Shown here: positions 38,422 to 48,955 of the stretch, in pieces
Numbering within the stretch: the stretch's first letter is position 1
Layout of the letters: each line of letters opens with the position of its first letter
NCBI RefSeq assembly: GCF_001593285.1
Contig: NZ_CP012529.1
Span: 2,170,001-2,234,000, forward strand
Reading direction: 5' to 3'
DNA: 64,000 nt
Source: Psychrobacter sp. P2G3
GTDB lineage: Bacteria; Pseudomonadota; Gammaproteobacteria; Pseudomonadales; Moraxellaceae
Position numbers and translations under genes: made by a program
The notes under the pieces: model-generated
Databases searched by the model: none
Seen by the model: the letters and a program-made list of their open reading frames with translations, nothing else
What the model was told of the DNA's origin: nothing

Positions 38422-39648
38422 ATGAGTATGGGTAAAAAGTTAATGCATTGGGTAGACGCGCGCTTTCCGGCGACTGAAACCTATGAATACCACATGTCCA
38501 AATATTATGCACCGAAGAACTTTAACTTTTGGTACTTCTTCGGCGTTTTATCAATGGTGGTATTGGTCAACCAATTGGTCACTGGGATTTGGCTTACGAT
38601 GATGTACAACCCAAGTGCCGAAGGAGCATTTGCGTCTGTTGAATACATCATGCGTGACGTCAAAGGCGGCTGGCTTATTCGCTATATGCACTCGACTGGG
38701 GCATCAGCATTCTTTGTAGTAGTCTATTTGCATATGTTTAGAGCCTTGCTCTATGGTTCATATCAGAAACCACGTGAGCTTATTTGGCTCATCGGTATGG
38801 GCATCTACTTAGCCTTGATGGCAGAAGGCTTCTTCGGTTATCTACTACCGTGGGGCAATATGTCATTTTGGGGTGCACAGGTTATTTTGAATCTTCCTGC
38901 TGCGCTACCAGTTATTGGTGACGGTCTTGCTGAATGGGTACGCGGTGATTATATTATCTCAGGTATTACTCTAAACCGTTTCTTTGCCTTACATGTAGTT
39001 GCTATTCCACTAGTATTAGTCGGTTTGGTATTTATGCATTTAGTGGCTTTACATCATGTGGGTTCGAACAATCCAGATGGTATTGACATCAAGAAACTCA
39101 AAGATAAAAACGGCATACCATTAGATGGTATTGAGTTCCATCCTTACTACACCGTACACGATATGGTTGGTATTGTAGTGTTCTTTATTTGCTTCTTTGC
39201 AGTGGTATTCTTCTTCCCAGAAGGCGGCGGTTTCTTCCTTGAGCCACCAAACTTTGAAGCAGCTAACTCACTAAAAACGCCTGCACATATTGCGCCAGTA
39301 TGGTACTACACTCCTTTCTATGCCATCTTACGTGCGGTTCCTGATAAGCTTGGTGGTGTTATAGCGATGGGTGCTGCGATTGCAGTATTGTTCCTAATAC
39401 CATGGCTTGATAGATCTCCTGTACGTTCGATACGTTACAAAGGTATTTTATCTAAAATTGCTCTAACCATCTTTGCAATTAGCTTTTTGGTACTTGGCTA
39501 TTTAGGTGCGACGCCAACGACGCCAACAGCGACATTAATGGCTCGTATATTTACTATATTGTATTTCTTGTTTTTCTTATTGATGCCGATTTACACTGCC
39601 ATTGAGAAGTGTAAACAGCCACCAGAACGCGTTACCGGAGGTCACTAA
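38422..39648 (+). CDS. petB: cytochrome b of the bc1 complex
   Basis: 408 residues, membrane subunit holding both b hemes and the quinol sites. I start at ATG 38422 because GGGGAGG lies seven bases before it, inside the petA end; the in-frame TTG at 38407 would place this site within the coding sequence. Heme-ligand helices are visible (RYMHSTGASAFF...YLHMFRA and RFFALHVV...FMHLVALHHVG), as is the Qo-site-like PEGGGF region in place of the usual PEWY. Full-length fused cytochrome b/subunit IV type. The stop overlaps the petC start by one base. Confidence 0.96.
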   Translation: MSMGKKLMHWVDARFPATETYEYHMSKYYAPKNFNFWYFFGVLSMVVLVNQLVTGIWLTMMYNPSAEGAFASVEYIMRDVKGGWLIRYMHSTGASAFFVVVYLHMFRALLYGSYQKPRELIWLIGMGIYLALMAEGFFGYLLPWGNMSFWGAQVILNLPAALPVIGDGLAEWVRGDYIISGITLNRFFALHVVAIPLVLVGLVFMHLVALHHVGSNNPDGIDIKKLKDKNGIPLDGIEFHPYYTVHDMVGIVVFFICFFAVVFFFPEGGGFFLEPPNFEAANSLKTPAHIAPVWYYTPFYAILRAVPDKLGGVIAMGAAIAVLFLIPWLDRSPVRSIRYKGILSKIALTIFAISFLVLGYLGATPTTPTATLMARIFTILYFLFFLLMPIYTAIEKCKQPPERVTGGH

Positions 39649-40361
39649 TGAACACGCTAACAAGATCCTTAACTGGTTTGGGCTTAGGTGCGGCATTAAC
39701 CCTGACTGCTGGTACTGCACTGGCCGCAGGTAGTGGATGCGGTACGTTCACTAATGCCGAAGGTGTCGAAGAACATTTAGCTTGTAGCACAGCCCCAATT
39801 GATTTTACCAATAAGGGTTCGTTACAGAACGGTGCTAAGATGTTCATGAACTACTGCGCAGGTTGTCACTCAGCGAAGTACGTTCGTCATTCACGTATAG
39901 CGAAAGACTTAGAGATACCACCTGAGCTGGTCGAAAAGTATTTGATGGTGACCACTGATCAAATTGGTGATCATATTGATGCTGAAATTGATCCTGAGAT
40001 TCAAGCATCATGGTTTGGGGCAGCACCACCAGACTTATCGCTTGAGACCAGATTACGCGGTGACGACTGGGTTTATACTTACTTGTTATCATTCTATGAG
40101 GACCCAAGTCGTCCTTGGGGTGCTAACAACTTAGTGTTGGCGAATGCAGCTATGCCTCATGTACTGCATAATCTACAAGAAGATTTAAGTAAAGAAGAGT
40201 TTGAAAGCGAAGTTGGTGATTTAGTTAACTTCATGGCATGGATGGGCGAACCTGTTCGTCATGATCGTCAGGTCATCGGCATGTTCGTTATTCTATTTTT
40301 GCTCGTCTTATTGATTCCTGTTTATCTACTAAACAAAGAGTTTTGGAAAGACGTAAAATAA
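39648..40361 (+). CDS. petC: cytochrome c1
   Basis: 237-residue periplasmic c-type heme subunit of the bc1 complex. Signal peptide cleaved near ALA-AGS (residue 26), heme motif C70-A-G-C73-H74, the methionine ligand region NAAMPHVL, and a C-terminal membrane anchor (MFVILFLLVLLIPVYLL). TAATG overlap with petB indicates translational coupling. An additional pair of cysteines (C31, C46) before the heme site may form a disulphide. Confidence 0.96.
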   Translation: MNTLTRSLTGLGLGAALTLTAGTALAAGSGCGTFTNAEGVEEHLACSTAPIDFTNKGSLQNGAKMFMNYCAGCHSAKYVRHSRIAKDLEIPPELVEKYLMVTTDQIGDHIDAEIDPEIQASWFGAAPPDLSLETRLRGDDWVYTYLLSFYEDPSRPWGANNLVLANAAMPHVLHNLQEDLSKEEFESEVGDLVNFMAWMGEPVRHDRQVIGMFVILFLLVLLIPVYLLNKEFWKDVK

Positions 40362-40403
40362 TCAAACAATTGAATGTGATATGTAAATTCTATATTTATT
40401 TAT

Positions 40404-40438
40404 AAAAAGAGGCATTACTTCGGTAGTGCCTCTTTTTT
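40404..40438 (+). terminator. petABC terminator
   Basis: GAGGCATTAC-TTCG-GTAGTGCCTC hairpin with a stable TTCG tetraloop and a run of T, about 45 bases after petC. Confidence 0.92.
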
Positions 40439-40579
40439 TGTTTTGCATTAAGGAATATTCTAATACTTTTGTATTAAGCACTATTAGTACCGATACTCGA
40501 TATAGTTTACGCTTACTACCTTGATAAACGAGGCAACTTTGTTTACGATGGCAGCCTTAACTATTAACATTAGGCTTTC

Positions 40580-41194
40580 ATGATTGATGCGAATGACATT
40601 CCAAGTAGTCAGCTAATTTTATATGCTGATGATGGCTACGACAGTCATGTGGTACGCCTATTACTTGAAGAAAAGAAGCTCGCTTACTATTTATCACGCT
40701 TACATTCTGAGCGCCCTGAAGACCTGACCGAGCTAAACCCTTATCATACTTTGCCTGTCTTACAACAACGTGAAATCTCGCTATATGAGATTAACGTTAT
40801 CTTTGAGTATCTTGAGGAACGTTATCACGCAAACAAACTGCTGCCTGATACCCCGCAAGAGCGGGCACAATTTCGACAGTTAGCATGGCGTATCCAGCGT
40901 GATTGGCTGGTACTTGGTAAACGACTGCTCATGCATCCAGATAGCTTTAATAAAGCCCAAGCTGCCGTGGCAAAAAAACAGTTGGCTGATTCATTGATTA
41001 CCCTATCCCCACTGTTCGCTCATAAGTCTTATTTTATGGCAGATGAATTTGGCTGGTGCGATGTGCTGTTAGCGCCCTTGTTATGGCGTCTTGAAGAGAT
41101 GGGTATCGAACTACCTCGAGCTATCAGTCGTCCATTGTTTGACTATCAAACACGACTCTTTGAGCGTGAGAGCTTTAAAAAAAGCGTTCGCTAA
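40580..41194 (+). CDS. sspA: stringent starvation protein A
   Basis: 204-residue glutathione-S-transferase-fold protein that binds RNA polymerase and lacks transferase activity. N-terminal thioredoxin-like part with LILYADDGYDSHVVRLLLEEK (a catalytic Cys or Ser is not seen), then NPYHTLPVL and the C-terminal helical part. Located between petABC and sspB exactly as in many gammaproteobacteria, which supports SspA over an ordinary GST. Gap of about 160 bases to sspB; no terminator seen between. Confidence 0.93.
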   Translation: MIDANDIPSSQLILYADDGYDSHVVRLLLEEKKLAYYLSRLHSERPEDLTELNPYHTLPVLQQREISLYEINVIFEYLEERYHANKLLPDTPQERAQFRQLAWRIQRDWLVLGKRLLMHPDSFNKAQAAVAKKQLADSLITLSPLFAHKSYFMADEFGWCDVLLAPLLWRLEEMGIELPRAISRPLFDYQTRLFERESFKKSVR

Positions 41195-41353
41195 TTAGAC
41201 GACTGCAGACAGCTTGATTAAAATGGAAATTAGTCCAATACAAGCTAATAAAATAAAAGATAAGCAAATTTCATTGATGTTTTATCCGTTAATGAAAAGC
41301 TGAACAAGGTATTTTTTAATCATTAAAGACCATTAAATATAGGAAATCATCAG

Positions 41354-41791
41354 ATGAGCGAAACCACGTCTATTACCCCAACCCGCCCCTATATGGTGCG
41401 TGCATTATACGAATGGATAGAAGACAATGCCCTGACACCATATCTAATGGTAGATGCCACTGCTGAGAATGTACAAATACCAACCGAACACGTCCAAGAT
41501 GGTCGTATCGTGCTAAATATCGCTAGCCGTGCTACAGGCAACATGAGTATGGAAAATGAATACATCCATTTCAGTGCACGCTTCGGTGGGGTATCGCAAG
41601 AGATTTGGGTACCGCTTATTGCTGTGATGGGCATTTATGCAAAAGAAAACTCACAGGGTATGTTCTTTGATCCTAGTGAATATGAAAACTATAAGCCTGA
41701 GGACGAATCAGAAGTTGCTGCTAAGAAGAGTCCTACTGTCGCTCCTAAGCCAAAACGTGATAACAAAGCAGGTTTAAAAGTCTTAAAATAA
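41354..41791 (+). CDS. sspB: ClpXP protease specificity-enhancing factor
   Basis: 145-residue adaptor that delivers ssrA-tagged proteins to ClpXP. N-terminal dimer helix and substrate-binding fold (RPYMVRALYEWIEDNALTPYLMVDA; FSARFGGVSQEIWVPL), a flexible Lys/Pro-rich linker from about 115, and a short basic C-terminal ClpX-binding tail (GLKVLK), which matches the usual LRVVK-type motif. Downstream of sspA as expected. Confidence 0.96.
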   Translation: MSETTSITPTRPYMVRALYEWIEDNALTPYLMVDATAENVQIPTEHVQDGRIVLNIASRATGNMSMENEYIHFSARFGGVSQEIWVPLIAVMGIYAKENSQGMFFDPSEYENYKPEDESEVAAKKSPTVAPKPKRDNKAGLKVLK

Positions 41792-41821
41792 TAAAGCTTG
41801 AGTTAATAAACACTGAGACAT

Positions 41822-41858
41822 AAAAAAGCTGAGCGTATTAGATACGCCCAGCTTTTTT
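41822..41858. terminator. bidirectional terminator between sspB and dcd
   Basis: Long stem AAAAAAGCTG-A-GCGTAT / ATACGC-C-CAGCTTTTTT with a short loop, T runs on both strands. Serves the convergent sspB and dcd transcripts. Confidence 0.92.
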
Positions 41859-41896
41859 GTTGCCGGTTCAAAGGGCTTGCATCCCTAAAGACCGTA

Positions 41897-42472
41897 TTAG
41901 GTTCTTGGTAATGTAACGCCTCTTTGACCTTGATATTTACCGCCACGGTCTTTATAACTGGTCTCGCAGACATCATCAGCATCACTTTGGAAGAATAGCA
42001 TCTGTGCCACGCCTTCACCTGCATAAATACGTGCTGGCAAATTAGTGGTATTACTAAACTCTAAAGTCACGTGCCCTTCCCACTCAGGCTCAAGTGGCGT
42101 CACGTTGACGATAATACCGCAGCGTGCATAAGTTGATTTACCAAGGCAAATCGTCAATACATCACGTGGAATGCGGAAATACTCCATCGTACGTGCCAAT
42201 GCAAATGAGTTGGGTGGAATGATGCACTCATCACCTACAATATCGATAAAGCTTTTTTCATCGAAGTTTTTAGGATCAACCACTACTGAATGCACGTTGG
42301 TAAATACTTTAAACTCAGGCGCACAGCGTACGTCATAACCATAGCTTGAGGTGCCGTAACTAACCAAGCGTTCGCCTGCATCATTAAAGCGTACTTGACC
42401 CGGTTCATATGGCTCAATCATGCCATACTCTTCAGCCATTTTACGAATCCAGCGGTCAGACTTGATAGACAT
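41897..42472 (-). CDS. dcd: dCTP deaminase
   Basis: Deaminates dCTP to dUTP, the main source of dUMP for thymidylate. 191 residues, the normal length of the trimeric monofunctional enzyme. Motifs: SYGYDVR, the conserved GKSTYARCG nucleotide region (111-119) and catalytic E138 in HVTLEFSN. In Pseudomonas dcd sits next to the mrp and metG genes; here two extra genes separate it from mrp. Confidence 0.97.
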   Translation of the reverse strand: MSIKSDRWIRKMAEEYGMIEPYEPGQVRFNDAGERLVSYGTSSYGYDVRCAPEFKVFTNVHSVVVDPKNFDEKSFIDIVGDECIIPPNSFALARTMEYFRIPRDVLTICLGKSTYARCGIIVNVTPLEPEWEGHVTLEFSNTTNLPARIYAGEGVAQMLFFQSDADDVCETSYKDRGGKYQGQRGVTLPRT

Positions 42473-42591
42473 TGTTCTTCCTTAGCAAATATTTAATAGC
42501 GACGATTATACGGAATTGGCGGCTTAATTTATAGAGCAGTGGCGACTTTAAAATCCATAACGATATTAACGGACTTATTACCTATCATGAT

Positions 42592-43719
42592 TCACCATTT
42601 GGCAAAATGATCTTCTGCCAGCCCTATCATCTTATCAATTCTAATCACCTTGTTTCCTAAGCGTATTTCACCACTATATAGTCCAATCCATTGCTCAAAG
42701 ATACTGGCAAGCACACCAAAGTTATCCGTCTTCTTATAGACAGTAATAGGCGTAAAGGTTAAATCAATATCGACATTGCTCCAACCCAAGTTTTGATGAT
42801 AGACACTCCAAATATTCTGCGCTGATGCGTCCAAATCTTTACGTATAAACATCACGGGCGGCAAGTAAGATATCTGTCCATCAAGCCAGCACGCATTTTC
42901 ACTGGCTCCTGTCTCATTAACGCCCATCGATAAGTTCAATGCAAAATGACGACCATCTGGTAAATAGCTATTAATACACGTCCAAAACCAATTGGTCTTG
43001 TGACGCATATAACCAAGTGTCCAATCTAGATTGGCAATGGTGGTATTAGTAAAGTCTATTTGCTTGGCTTTAGAATCAGGAATATTAGAAGCATTAACGT
43101 TAAACTTTGACTTGCCTTTAATGAGTAAATGCCCAGATATGGCTGTCAAAGGTTCTTTTTGGGTGAACGTCCAGCCTCGCCTGCCCGTTGGTGTACAGAC
43201 AGCGAGTGGCTGCGACTGCCTTGCTAAGGTTGCATGGAGTGCAAGGTTTTGACTGTCTAGCGCAACGATAACTTGCGCGGGCGTAAAATCTAAAGTAACT
43301 GTCAGCTTTGCATGAACAAACGCAATCTGCCCTTGATGGCAATCACCTGTTAAATGTGTTTGGCGAGTCAAAGGTTGTAGCGCTTCATCAACCTCTAACT
43401 CATCAGTCTTATCGTTATAAAGATAGACGAAGGCACTAGCCGCAAGCTTAATGGTCGCCAGTGCTAAACAGACTCGATAAGGAGGCTGAATAATTTGGAT
43501 AAAGCAAAATTGGTTGGCTTTGAGCGCTTTGCGCCAATTGGGTAAGGATTTTTGTGAGATAAGATAACTATAATAGTCAAGATAGTTGATACTCTTGACG
43601 TGAGCAAAGACGCCAAAGGTAGGCTGACCATTTTGAATAAGCTCGTCAAGAGCAAATGGTCGCAAGCTGGTGGATAAGTGTTGCTGATCTTGTTCGTCGC
43701 GATTTTGATACATCGTCAA
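42592..43719 (-). CDS. DUF2804 domain protein
   Basis: 375-residue protein that I assign to DUF2804 from conserved blocks LGYMRHKTNWFW, NLSMGVNETG and NACWLDGQ. The predicted fold is all-beta, like lipocalin-type enzymes acting on hydrophobic ligands; no signal peptide, so cytoplasmic. Biochemical function unknown. Same strand as dcd and mrp, about 120 bases from dcd. Confidence 0.8.
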   Translation of the reverse strand: MTMYQNRDEQDQQHLSTSLRPFALDELIQNGQPTFGVFAHVKSINYLDYYSYLISQKSLPNWRKALKANQFCFIQIIQPPYRVCLALATIKLAASAFVYLYNDKTDELEVDEALQPLTRQTHLTGDCHQGQIAFVHAKLTVTLDFTPAQVIVALDSQNLALHATLARQSQPLAVCTPTGRRGWTFTQKEPLTAISGHLLIKGKSKFNVNASNIPDSKAKQIDFTNTTIANLDWTLGYMRHKTNWFWTCINSYLPDGRHFALNLSMGVNETGASENACWLDGQISYLPPVMFIRKDLDASAQNIWSVYHQNLGWSNVDIDLTFTPITVYKKTDNFGVLASIFEQWIGLYSGEIRLGNKVIRIDKMIGLAEDHFAKW

Positions 43720-43765
43720 GGCATCCTAGCCAAATTTTTCTAAAGGTACTGGTTTTTTAAAGAGA

Positions 43766-44197
43766 CTATTTATTTAAAGAGACTATCTTTCCTTGATAGC
43801 TGACTGTGGTGTGTAAAACTCTTCTTTTTGCCTGTGCAGAAGCCACAAAAAATGCTTCCGTTATTACCTTAACTTCAATGCTGGTCAATCCATCAACTAA
43901 CGTTTCTGTCACATTCGTTGATGCCATTACACTCATCCATAAAAAGTGTCTAGGAAACTTAATTAACAGGTCAGCGAGAGCCTTTGAAAACTTGTTAAAA
44001 TCAGCAATCACTAGTCGGCGGTTGCTAAAGTCAGCTTTAACCTGATGACGTTTGCTACTACCATCTTTATAGTAGCAAACGCCAATCAATTGATTGTTTG
44101 AGAGTTCAATCACATATATCGGAGGGCGCAATAATTTTAGGAACTTATACTGTTTGGGAATATTATCTAAATGACTTTGATAAATAGATAAGCTCAC
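43766..44197 (-). CDS. hypothetical protein, 143 residues
   Basis: GTG start at 44197 with AAGGAAG a few bases upstream, which decides the start. Basic, soluble, with a beta-rich N-terminal half (PPIYVIELSNNQLIGVCYY) and a helical C-terminal half (ADFNKFSKALADLLIKF). No signal peptide or catalytic motif. Between the DUF2804 gene and mrp, all on the same strand. I do not recognise the family. Confidence 0.7.
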   Translation of the reverse strand: MSLSIYQSHLDNIPKQYKFLKLLRPPIYVIELSNNQLIGVCYYKDGSSKRHQVKADFSNRRLVIADFNKFSKALADLLIKFPRHFLWMSVMASTNVTETLVDGLTSIEVKVITEAFFVASAQAKRRVLHTTVSYQGKIVSLNK

Positions 44198-44269
44198 AAT
44201 ACTTCCTTTTTAAAATACAAGGACTTTACAGGTTAACCGTTCAGGCTATTTCAATACCATTAAGAACCA

Positions 44270-45487
44270 TCAAAAAATACGCTTATCATCGACAGGCTTA
44301 GCAAATTTATTAATATTGGCTTCGATGTTCTTAGCAATACTCAGATAATACGGCGCAAATTCATCATCAGCGAGTACGCTTGGTTCGCCTTTATCCACTT
44401 GTGCGCGAATCCCACTTGCCAATGGAAGCTGCCCTAACAGCGGTACCTGATATTGCTCAGCGATAAACTCGCCACCACCAGTACCAAAGATAGCTTCGGT
44501 ATGATTACAGTTGCTACACGTATGCAGCGCCATGTTTTCAACTACACCAAGTACCGGAATATTAGTTTTGTTAAACATCTCAACGCCCTTTTGCGCATCA
44601 AGTAGTGCAATATGCTGAGGCGTCGTGACAATCACTGCGCCAGTGACTGGAATACGCTGTGCTAGCGTCAATTGAATATCACCCGTACCTGGCGGCATAT
44701 CAATCACTAAATAATCTAGCTGCGGCCAATTGGTTTGGTTATACAGCTGCATCAAGGCACCAGTGGCTTTTGGCCCACGCCAAGCGACAGGTGTATTATC
44801 ACCATCGAGCAAGCTACCAATCGATAACATCGCCATGCCATGCGCATCGACAGGAACGAACTGCTCATTTTCTAGTTGCGGCCTTACATCGGCGACGCCT
44901 AGCATCGTTGGCATACTAGGGCCATAAATATCAGCATCGAGTACGCCAACACGGTTGCCTAGCTTTTGTAATGCTAAGGCAATATTAACCGTCGTAGTTG
45001 ATTTACCCACACCGCCTTTACCTGACGCGACTACGATAATATGACGAATACGCGGATGCGGCGCTAGTGACGCTTGTGTTGGTGCAGCTTTAGTAATCGG
45101 TGGTTCGCTGTCTGTATTGGATTGTGCGGTAGGCTTGGCTTGCTTAGCCATGGCATCCGTCGTCTTTGGCATTTGCTTCGGTAAGCTTGAGCCTGCGCCC
45201 TTAGCTGCCGCTAATAGACGTACATTCATATGAATGGTTTTGATACCGTGCGGATGCAGCAGTTGCCCAAGCTCTTGCTGAATGATTTCAGGATCAGTAT
45301 CTGCTGGTAAACGTAAGTCTAAGGTTAATTGGTCGCCATCACGTTCAAGCCCCGTTACCATGGTAGCAATACTAATAGTGCCGACTTCATAGCCAAGCAA
45401 TACTTTATCCACAGCACTATCACGCTCTGCTTGCTGTTGCGGAGTTTCAGGCTTTTCTGACGTTATTTTTTTTATAAAGTTGAACAT
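44270..45487 (-). CDS. mrp: iron-sulfur cluster carrier ATPase Mrp/ApbC
   Basis: 405-residue P-loop ATPase that carries [4Fe-4S] clusters to apo-proteins. Residues about 25-90 form a MIP18/DUF59-like domain, a Gln/Pro/Lys-rich linker follows (about 95-145), then the ATPase: deviant Walker A SGKGGVGKST (about 155-163) and the cluster-binding pair C324-x2-C327 in CSNCNH. In Pseudomonas and E. coli its neighbour is metG; here metG is nearly 8 kb away. Confidence 0.96.
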   Translation of the reverse strand: MFNFIKKITSEKPETPQQQAERDSAVDKVLLGYEVGTISIATMVTGLERDGDQLTLDLRLPADTDPEIIQQELGQLLHPHGIKTIHMNVRLLAAAKGAGSSLPKQMPKTTDAMAKQAKPTAQSNTDSEPPITKAAPTQASLAPHPRIRHIIVVASGKGGVGKSTTTVNIALALQKLGNRVGVLDADIYGPSMPTMLGVADVRPQLENEQFVPVDAHGMAMLSIGSLLDGDNTPVAWRGPKATGALMQLYNQTNWPQLDYLVIDMPPGTGDIQLTLAQRIPVTGAVIVTTPQHIALLDAQKGVEMFNKTNIPVLGVVENMALHTCSNCNHTEAIFGTGGGEFIAEQYQVPLLGQLPLASGIRAQVDKGEPSVLADDEFAPYYLSIAKNIEANINKFAKPVDDKRIF

Positions 45488-45876
45488 AGCTACCTTTACT
45501 TCTATATGAATAGGTTTGATGACATGACTTTTAAGAATTTAATAGTAAATATTCTTGGGATAGTCAGTGTATCTGAATTGAGAATATTAAAAAGACTATA
45601 ATATTAATAGTTGTCATTAATAAAAAGACTGCAATGAAATTCTTCTATATTTTAGCTGTTCGCTACCCTCTTATAATTGGCGCTCACGATTATTTACTAA
45701 TAAGCTATTATATATAGTCAGTTCAAAACAAAAAAAGGTATAAAACTTTTTAGCGTGCGACTAGGGAGTATTGAACATTCGACCATGACACTGATAGAGG
45801 CTACACAACCTATATTTTAAAATAAAACATCCTAGCAGCATTGTGTGTTTCTGAATTAAATTGACTATTATTAAAG
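45488..45876. other. AT-rich intergenic stretch without a recognised gene
   Basis: About 390 bases between mgtE and mrp, both on the minus strand. I see no terminator after mgtE, no RNA gene and no convincing frame. It must contain the mrp promoter. Confidence 0.45.
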
Positions 45877-47226
45877 TTATATAGATAAAAATTGAGAAGC
45901 AATAAATAGGTAAATCAGTACGCCTGAGGCGTCACATACCGAGGTTATCAAAGGCGCACTGGCAGTGGCAGGGTCAAGACCTATTTTATTCAATACAAAA
46001 GGCAAGCTCATTCCAATTACACAGCCAATCATAACCACAGACATCATACTAAGCGCGAGCACCAAAGATACTACCGCATCGCCGCGCACATAACCAATGA
46101 TAGAGATAGCAACTGCCATAGTAGCGCCTAGCATTAAGGCGACTACAGCTTCTCGTCCCAATAGCGAGAGCCAATCTCGCATGACCACATCGCCCGTCGC
46201 TAAAGCACGCACCATCAAGGTGGCAGACTGAGAACCAGCGTTACCGCCACTATCGACTAGGAGTGGTAAGAAAAACACCAGCACTAAGTTGGCCGCAATT
46301 ACCTCTTCAAAATTGGCAATACTAAAGCCCGAAAGCAAGTTGCCAAATACTAAAAAAACCAGCCAAAACACGCGCTTACGATACAGTACTCTAACGCTGA
46401 CATCTTTGAGCCTACCAACCATAGTCGTGACACCGCCTGACTTATGAAAGTCATCAGTTGCCTCATCACTAGCGACATCCATCGCATCATCATGGGTGAC
46501 AATGCCTACCAAGGCACCACTGTCATCAGTAATTGGCAGTGCAATCAAGTCATAACGAGCCACTACTTTGGCGACGTCCTCTTGATCGTCGTTCACATTA
46601 CAAGACACCACAGTGCTCATCATAATGTCATTAATTAACTGTTCAGGAGACGCTAAAATTAGTACTCGTAACGACACAACTCCTAACAACTTACGTTCAT
46701 CATCAATCACATAAGTATGGTAGATGGTCTCAGCATCGGGGGCTTCCAGTCGTAGCGCATCCAATGCCTCAGTTACTGTCATCCGAGCAGCTAAAGTAGC
46801 ATAATCAGACGTCATTAAGGCGCCAGCAGTGCGCTCCTCATAGGCAGATAGCCTACGGATATCTTCACGCTTCGCTTGCGCCAATGCAGGCAGTAAAGCG
46901 TCGCGCTGATCTTGATTTAGGTGCTTATATAAATCGGTGCGTTCATCAGCGGGCATCTCCCCTACTAATATCGCCATGCTATCTCGAGGAAACTCATGTG
47001 CCATAGCGACCTGAACATCAGGTTCTAGATAAGAAAAAATGGTAGAGCGATTAGATAAGCGCTCTAATAGCTGCCAAGCAAGTTTAGACTCCATGAGTGC
47101 GAGCACATCAGCGATATCAATAGGTCGCAAATCTTGTACTTGATTAATCGCTTGTTCGAATTGCTGTTGTTCGATGGCACGGCCTAATTTCGCTGCAAAA
47201 GTTTCGGCAAAATCTTTATTATTCAT
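45877..47226 (-). CDS. mgtE: magnesium transporter MgtE
   Basis: 449-residue magnesium channel of the MgtE family. I start at ATG 47226 (GGAG eight bases upstream); the frame extends 19 residues further back but that part overlaps a terminator. Domains in order: helical N domain (1-130), two CBS domains that sense magnesium (about 131-255, e.g. LLGVVSLRVLIL and GALVGIVTHDDAMDV), a connecting helix, and five membrane helices (about 280-449) with GNAGSQSATLMVRALATGD, the family's pore signature. Complete. Confidence 0.94.
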   Translation of the reverse strand: MNNKDFAETFAAKLGRAIEQQQFEQAINQVQDLRPIDIADVLALMESKLAWQLLERLSNRSTIFSYLEPDVQVAMAHEFPRDSMAILVGEMPADERTDLYKHLNQDQRDALLPALAQAKREDIRRLSAYEERTAGALMTSDYATLAARMTVTEALDALRLEAPDAETIYHTYVIDDERKLLGVVSLRVLILASPEQLINDIMMSTVVSCNVNDDQEDVAKVVARYDLIALPITDDSGALVGIVTHDDAMDVASDEATDDFHKSGGVTTMVGRLKDVSVRVLYRKRVFWLVFLVFGNLLSGFSIANFEEVIAANLVLVFFLPLLVDSGGNAGSQSATLMVRALATGDVVMRDWLSLLGREAVVALMLGATMAVAISIIGYVRGDAVVSLVLALSMMSVVMIGCVIGMSLPFVLNKIGLDPATASAPLITSVCDASGVLIYLFIASQFLSI

Positions 47227-47270
47227 TATTTTTACTCCGTGCGGCCCAAAACGGTGCAGCAAAAGCTCAT

Positions 47271-47295
47271 AAAAAAGAGCCAATATTATTGGCTC
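47271..47295 (-). terminator. terminator between bdhA and mgtE
   Basis: Stem GAGCCAAT/ATTGGCTC with a 3-base loop, followed on the minus strand by TTTTTT. It is about 90 bases after bdhA and only 45 bases before the mgtE ATG. Confidence 0.85.
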
Positions 47296-47382
47296 AAATT
47301 AATAGAAGCTAGATGCTAATGGATTGGTCTTTTATTAGCAAGCTAATGAATACTAAACTAATAAAATATCAATCAAACCTGT

Positions 47383-48186
<804 letters not shown>

Positions 48187-48248
48187 TTATATTCCTTTAT
48201 CAAATAGCTTGTTTTAATGCCTGTGCAAGATATATGTATGCAACATGC

Positions 48249-48878
48249 TTATTGAGCAATGCTCACTGGCGTCTTTTCTTGTAGTTCTTCAAAGCTAACG
48301 CCATCTGCAAGCTCAACCAACTTCAAACCATTGTCAGTGACATCTAATACGGCAAGCTCAGTGATGATACGATCCACTACGCCTTTGCCGGTTAATGGCA
48401 GCTCACAATTGGCAAGAATTTTTGGATCGCCGTGTTTATTAACTTGTTCCATTAATACAATCACGCGTTGCACGCCTGCAACTAGATCCATGGCACCGCC
48501 CATGCCTTTGACCATCTTTTTAGGAATCATCCAGTTGGCAAGGTCGCCCTGCTCCGAGACTTCCATCGCGCCCAATATTGCCAGATTGACATGACCGCCA
48601 CGAATCATGGCAAATGACTCTGAGCTACCAAAATAACTGGCACCCGGCTCTGCTGTCACCGTTTGTTTACCTGCATTAATCAAGTCAGCATCTACGTTTT
48701 CAGCGGTTGGAAACTCACCAATACCTAACAGACCGTTTTCTGACTGTAGCCAAACATCCATGCCTTCAGGAATATAGTTAGCCACTAGAGTTGGTAGACC
48801 AATTCCTAAGTTCACATAATAACCGTCTTGTAATTCTTTCGCAGCGCGCTGCGCCATCTGCTCTCTTGTCCATGCCAT
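48249..48878 (-). CDS. scoB: 3-oxoacid CoA-transferase subunit B
   Basis: 209-residue beta subunit of the family I CoA-transferase that moves CoA from succinyl-CoA or acetyl-CoA to acetoacetate. The catalytic glutamate that forms the thioester intermediate is E47 in [22 protein letters not shown] and KGMGGAMDL are family signatures. Substrate could be succinyl-CoA (ScoAB) or acetyl-CoA (AtoDA); bdhA next door favours acetoacetate, without fixing the donor. Confidence 0.92.
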   Translation of the reverse strand: MAWTREQMAQRAAKELQDGYYVNLGIGLPTLVANYIPEGMDVWLQSENGLLGIGEFPTAENVDADLINAGKQTVTAEPGASYFGSSESFAMIRGGHVNLAILGAMEVSEQGDLANWMIPKKMVKGMGGAMDLVAGVQRVIVLMEQVNKHGDPKILANCELPLTGKGVVDRIITELAVLDVTDNGLKLVELADGVSFEELQEKTPVSIAQ

Positions 48879-48955
48879 GGTAATTTCCTTATTTTTTACA
48901 ATGTTCTATTATCATTAATCTAAAAAGTTAAAAAATATTTTGACAGACTCTTTAT

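Noticed and set aside
47227..47283. Upstream start of mgtE at 47283
   Set aside because: It overlaps the hairpin and T run of the upstream terminator, while ATG 47226 has GGAG at good spacing.
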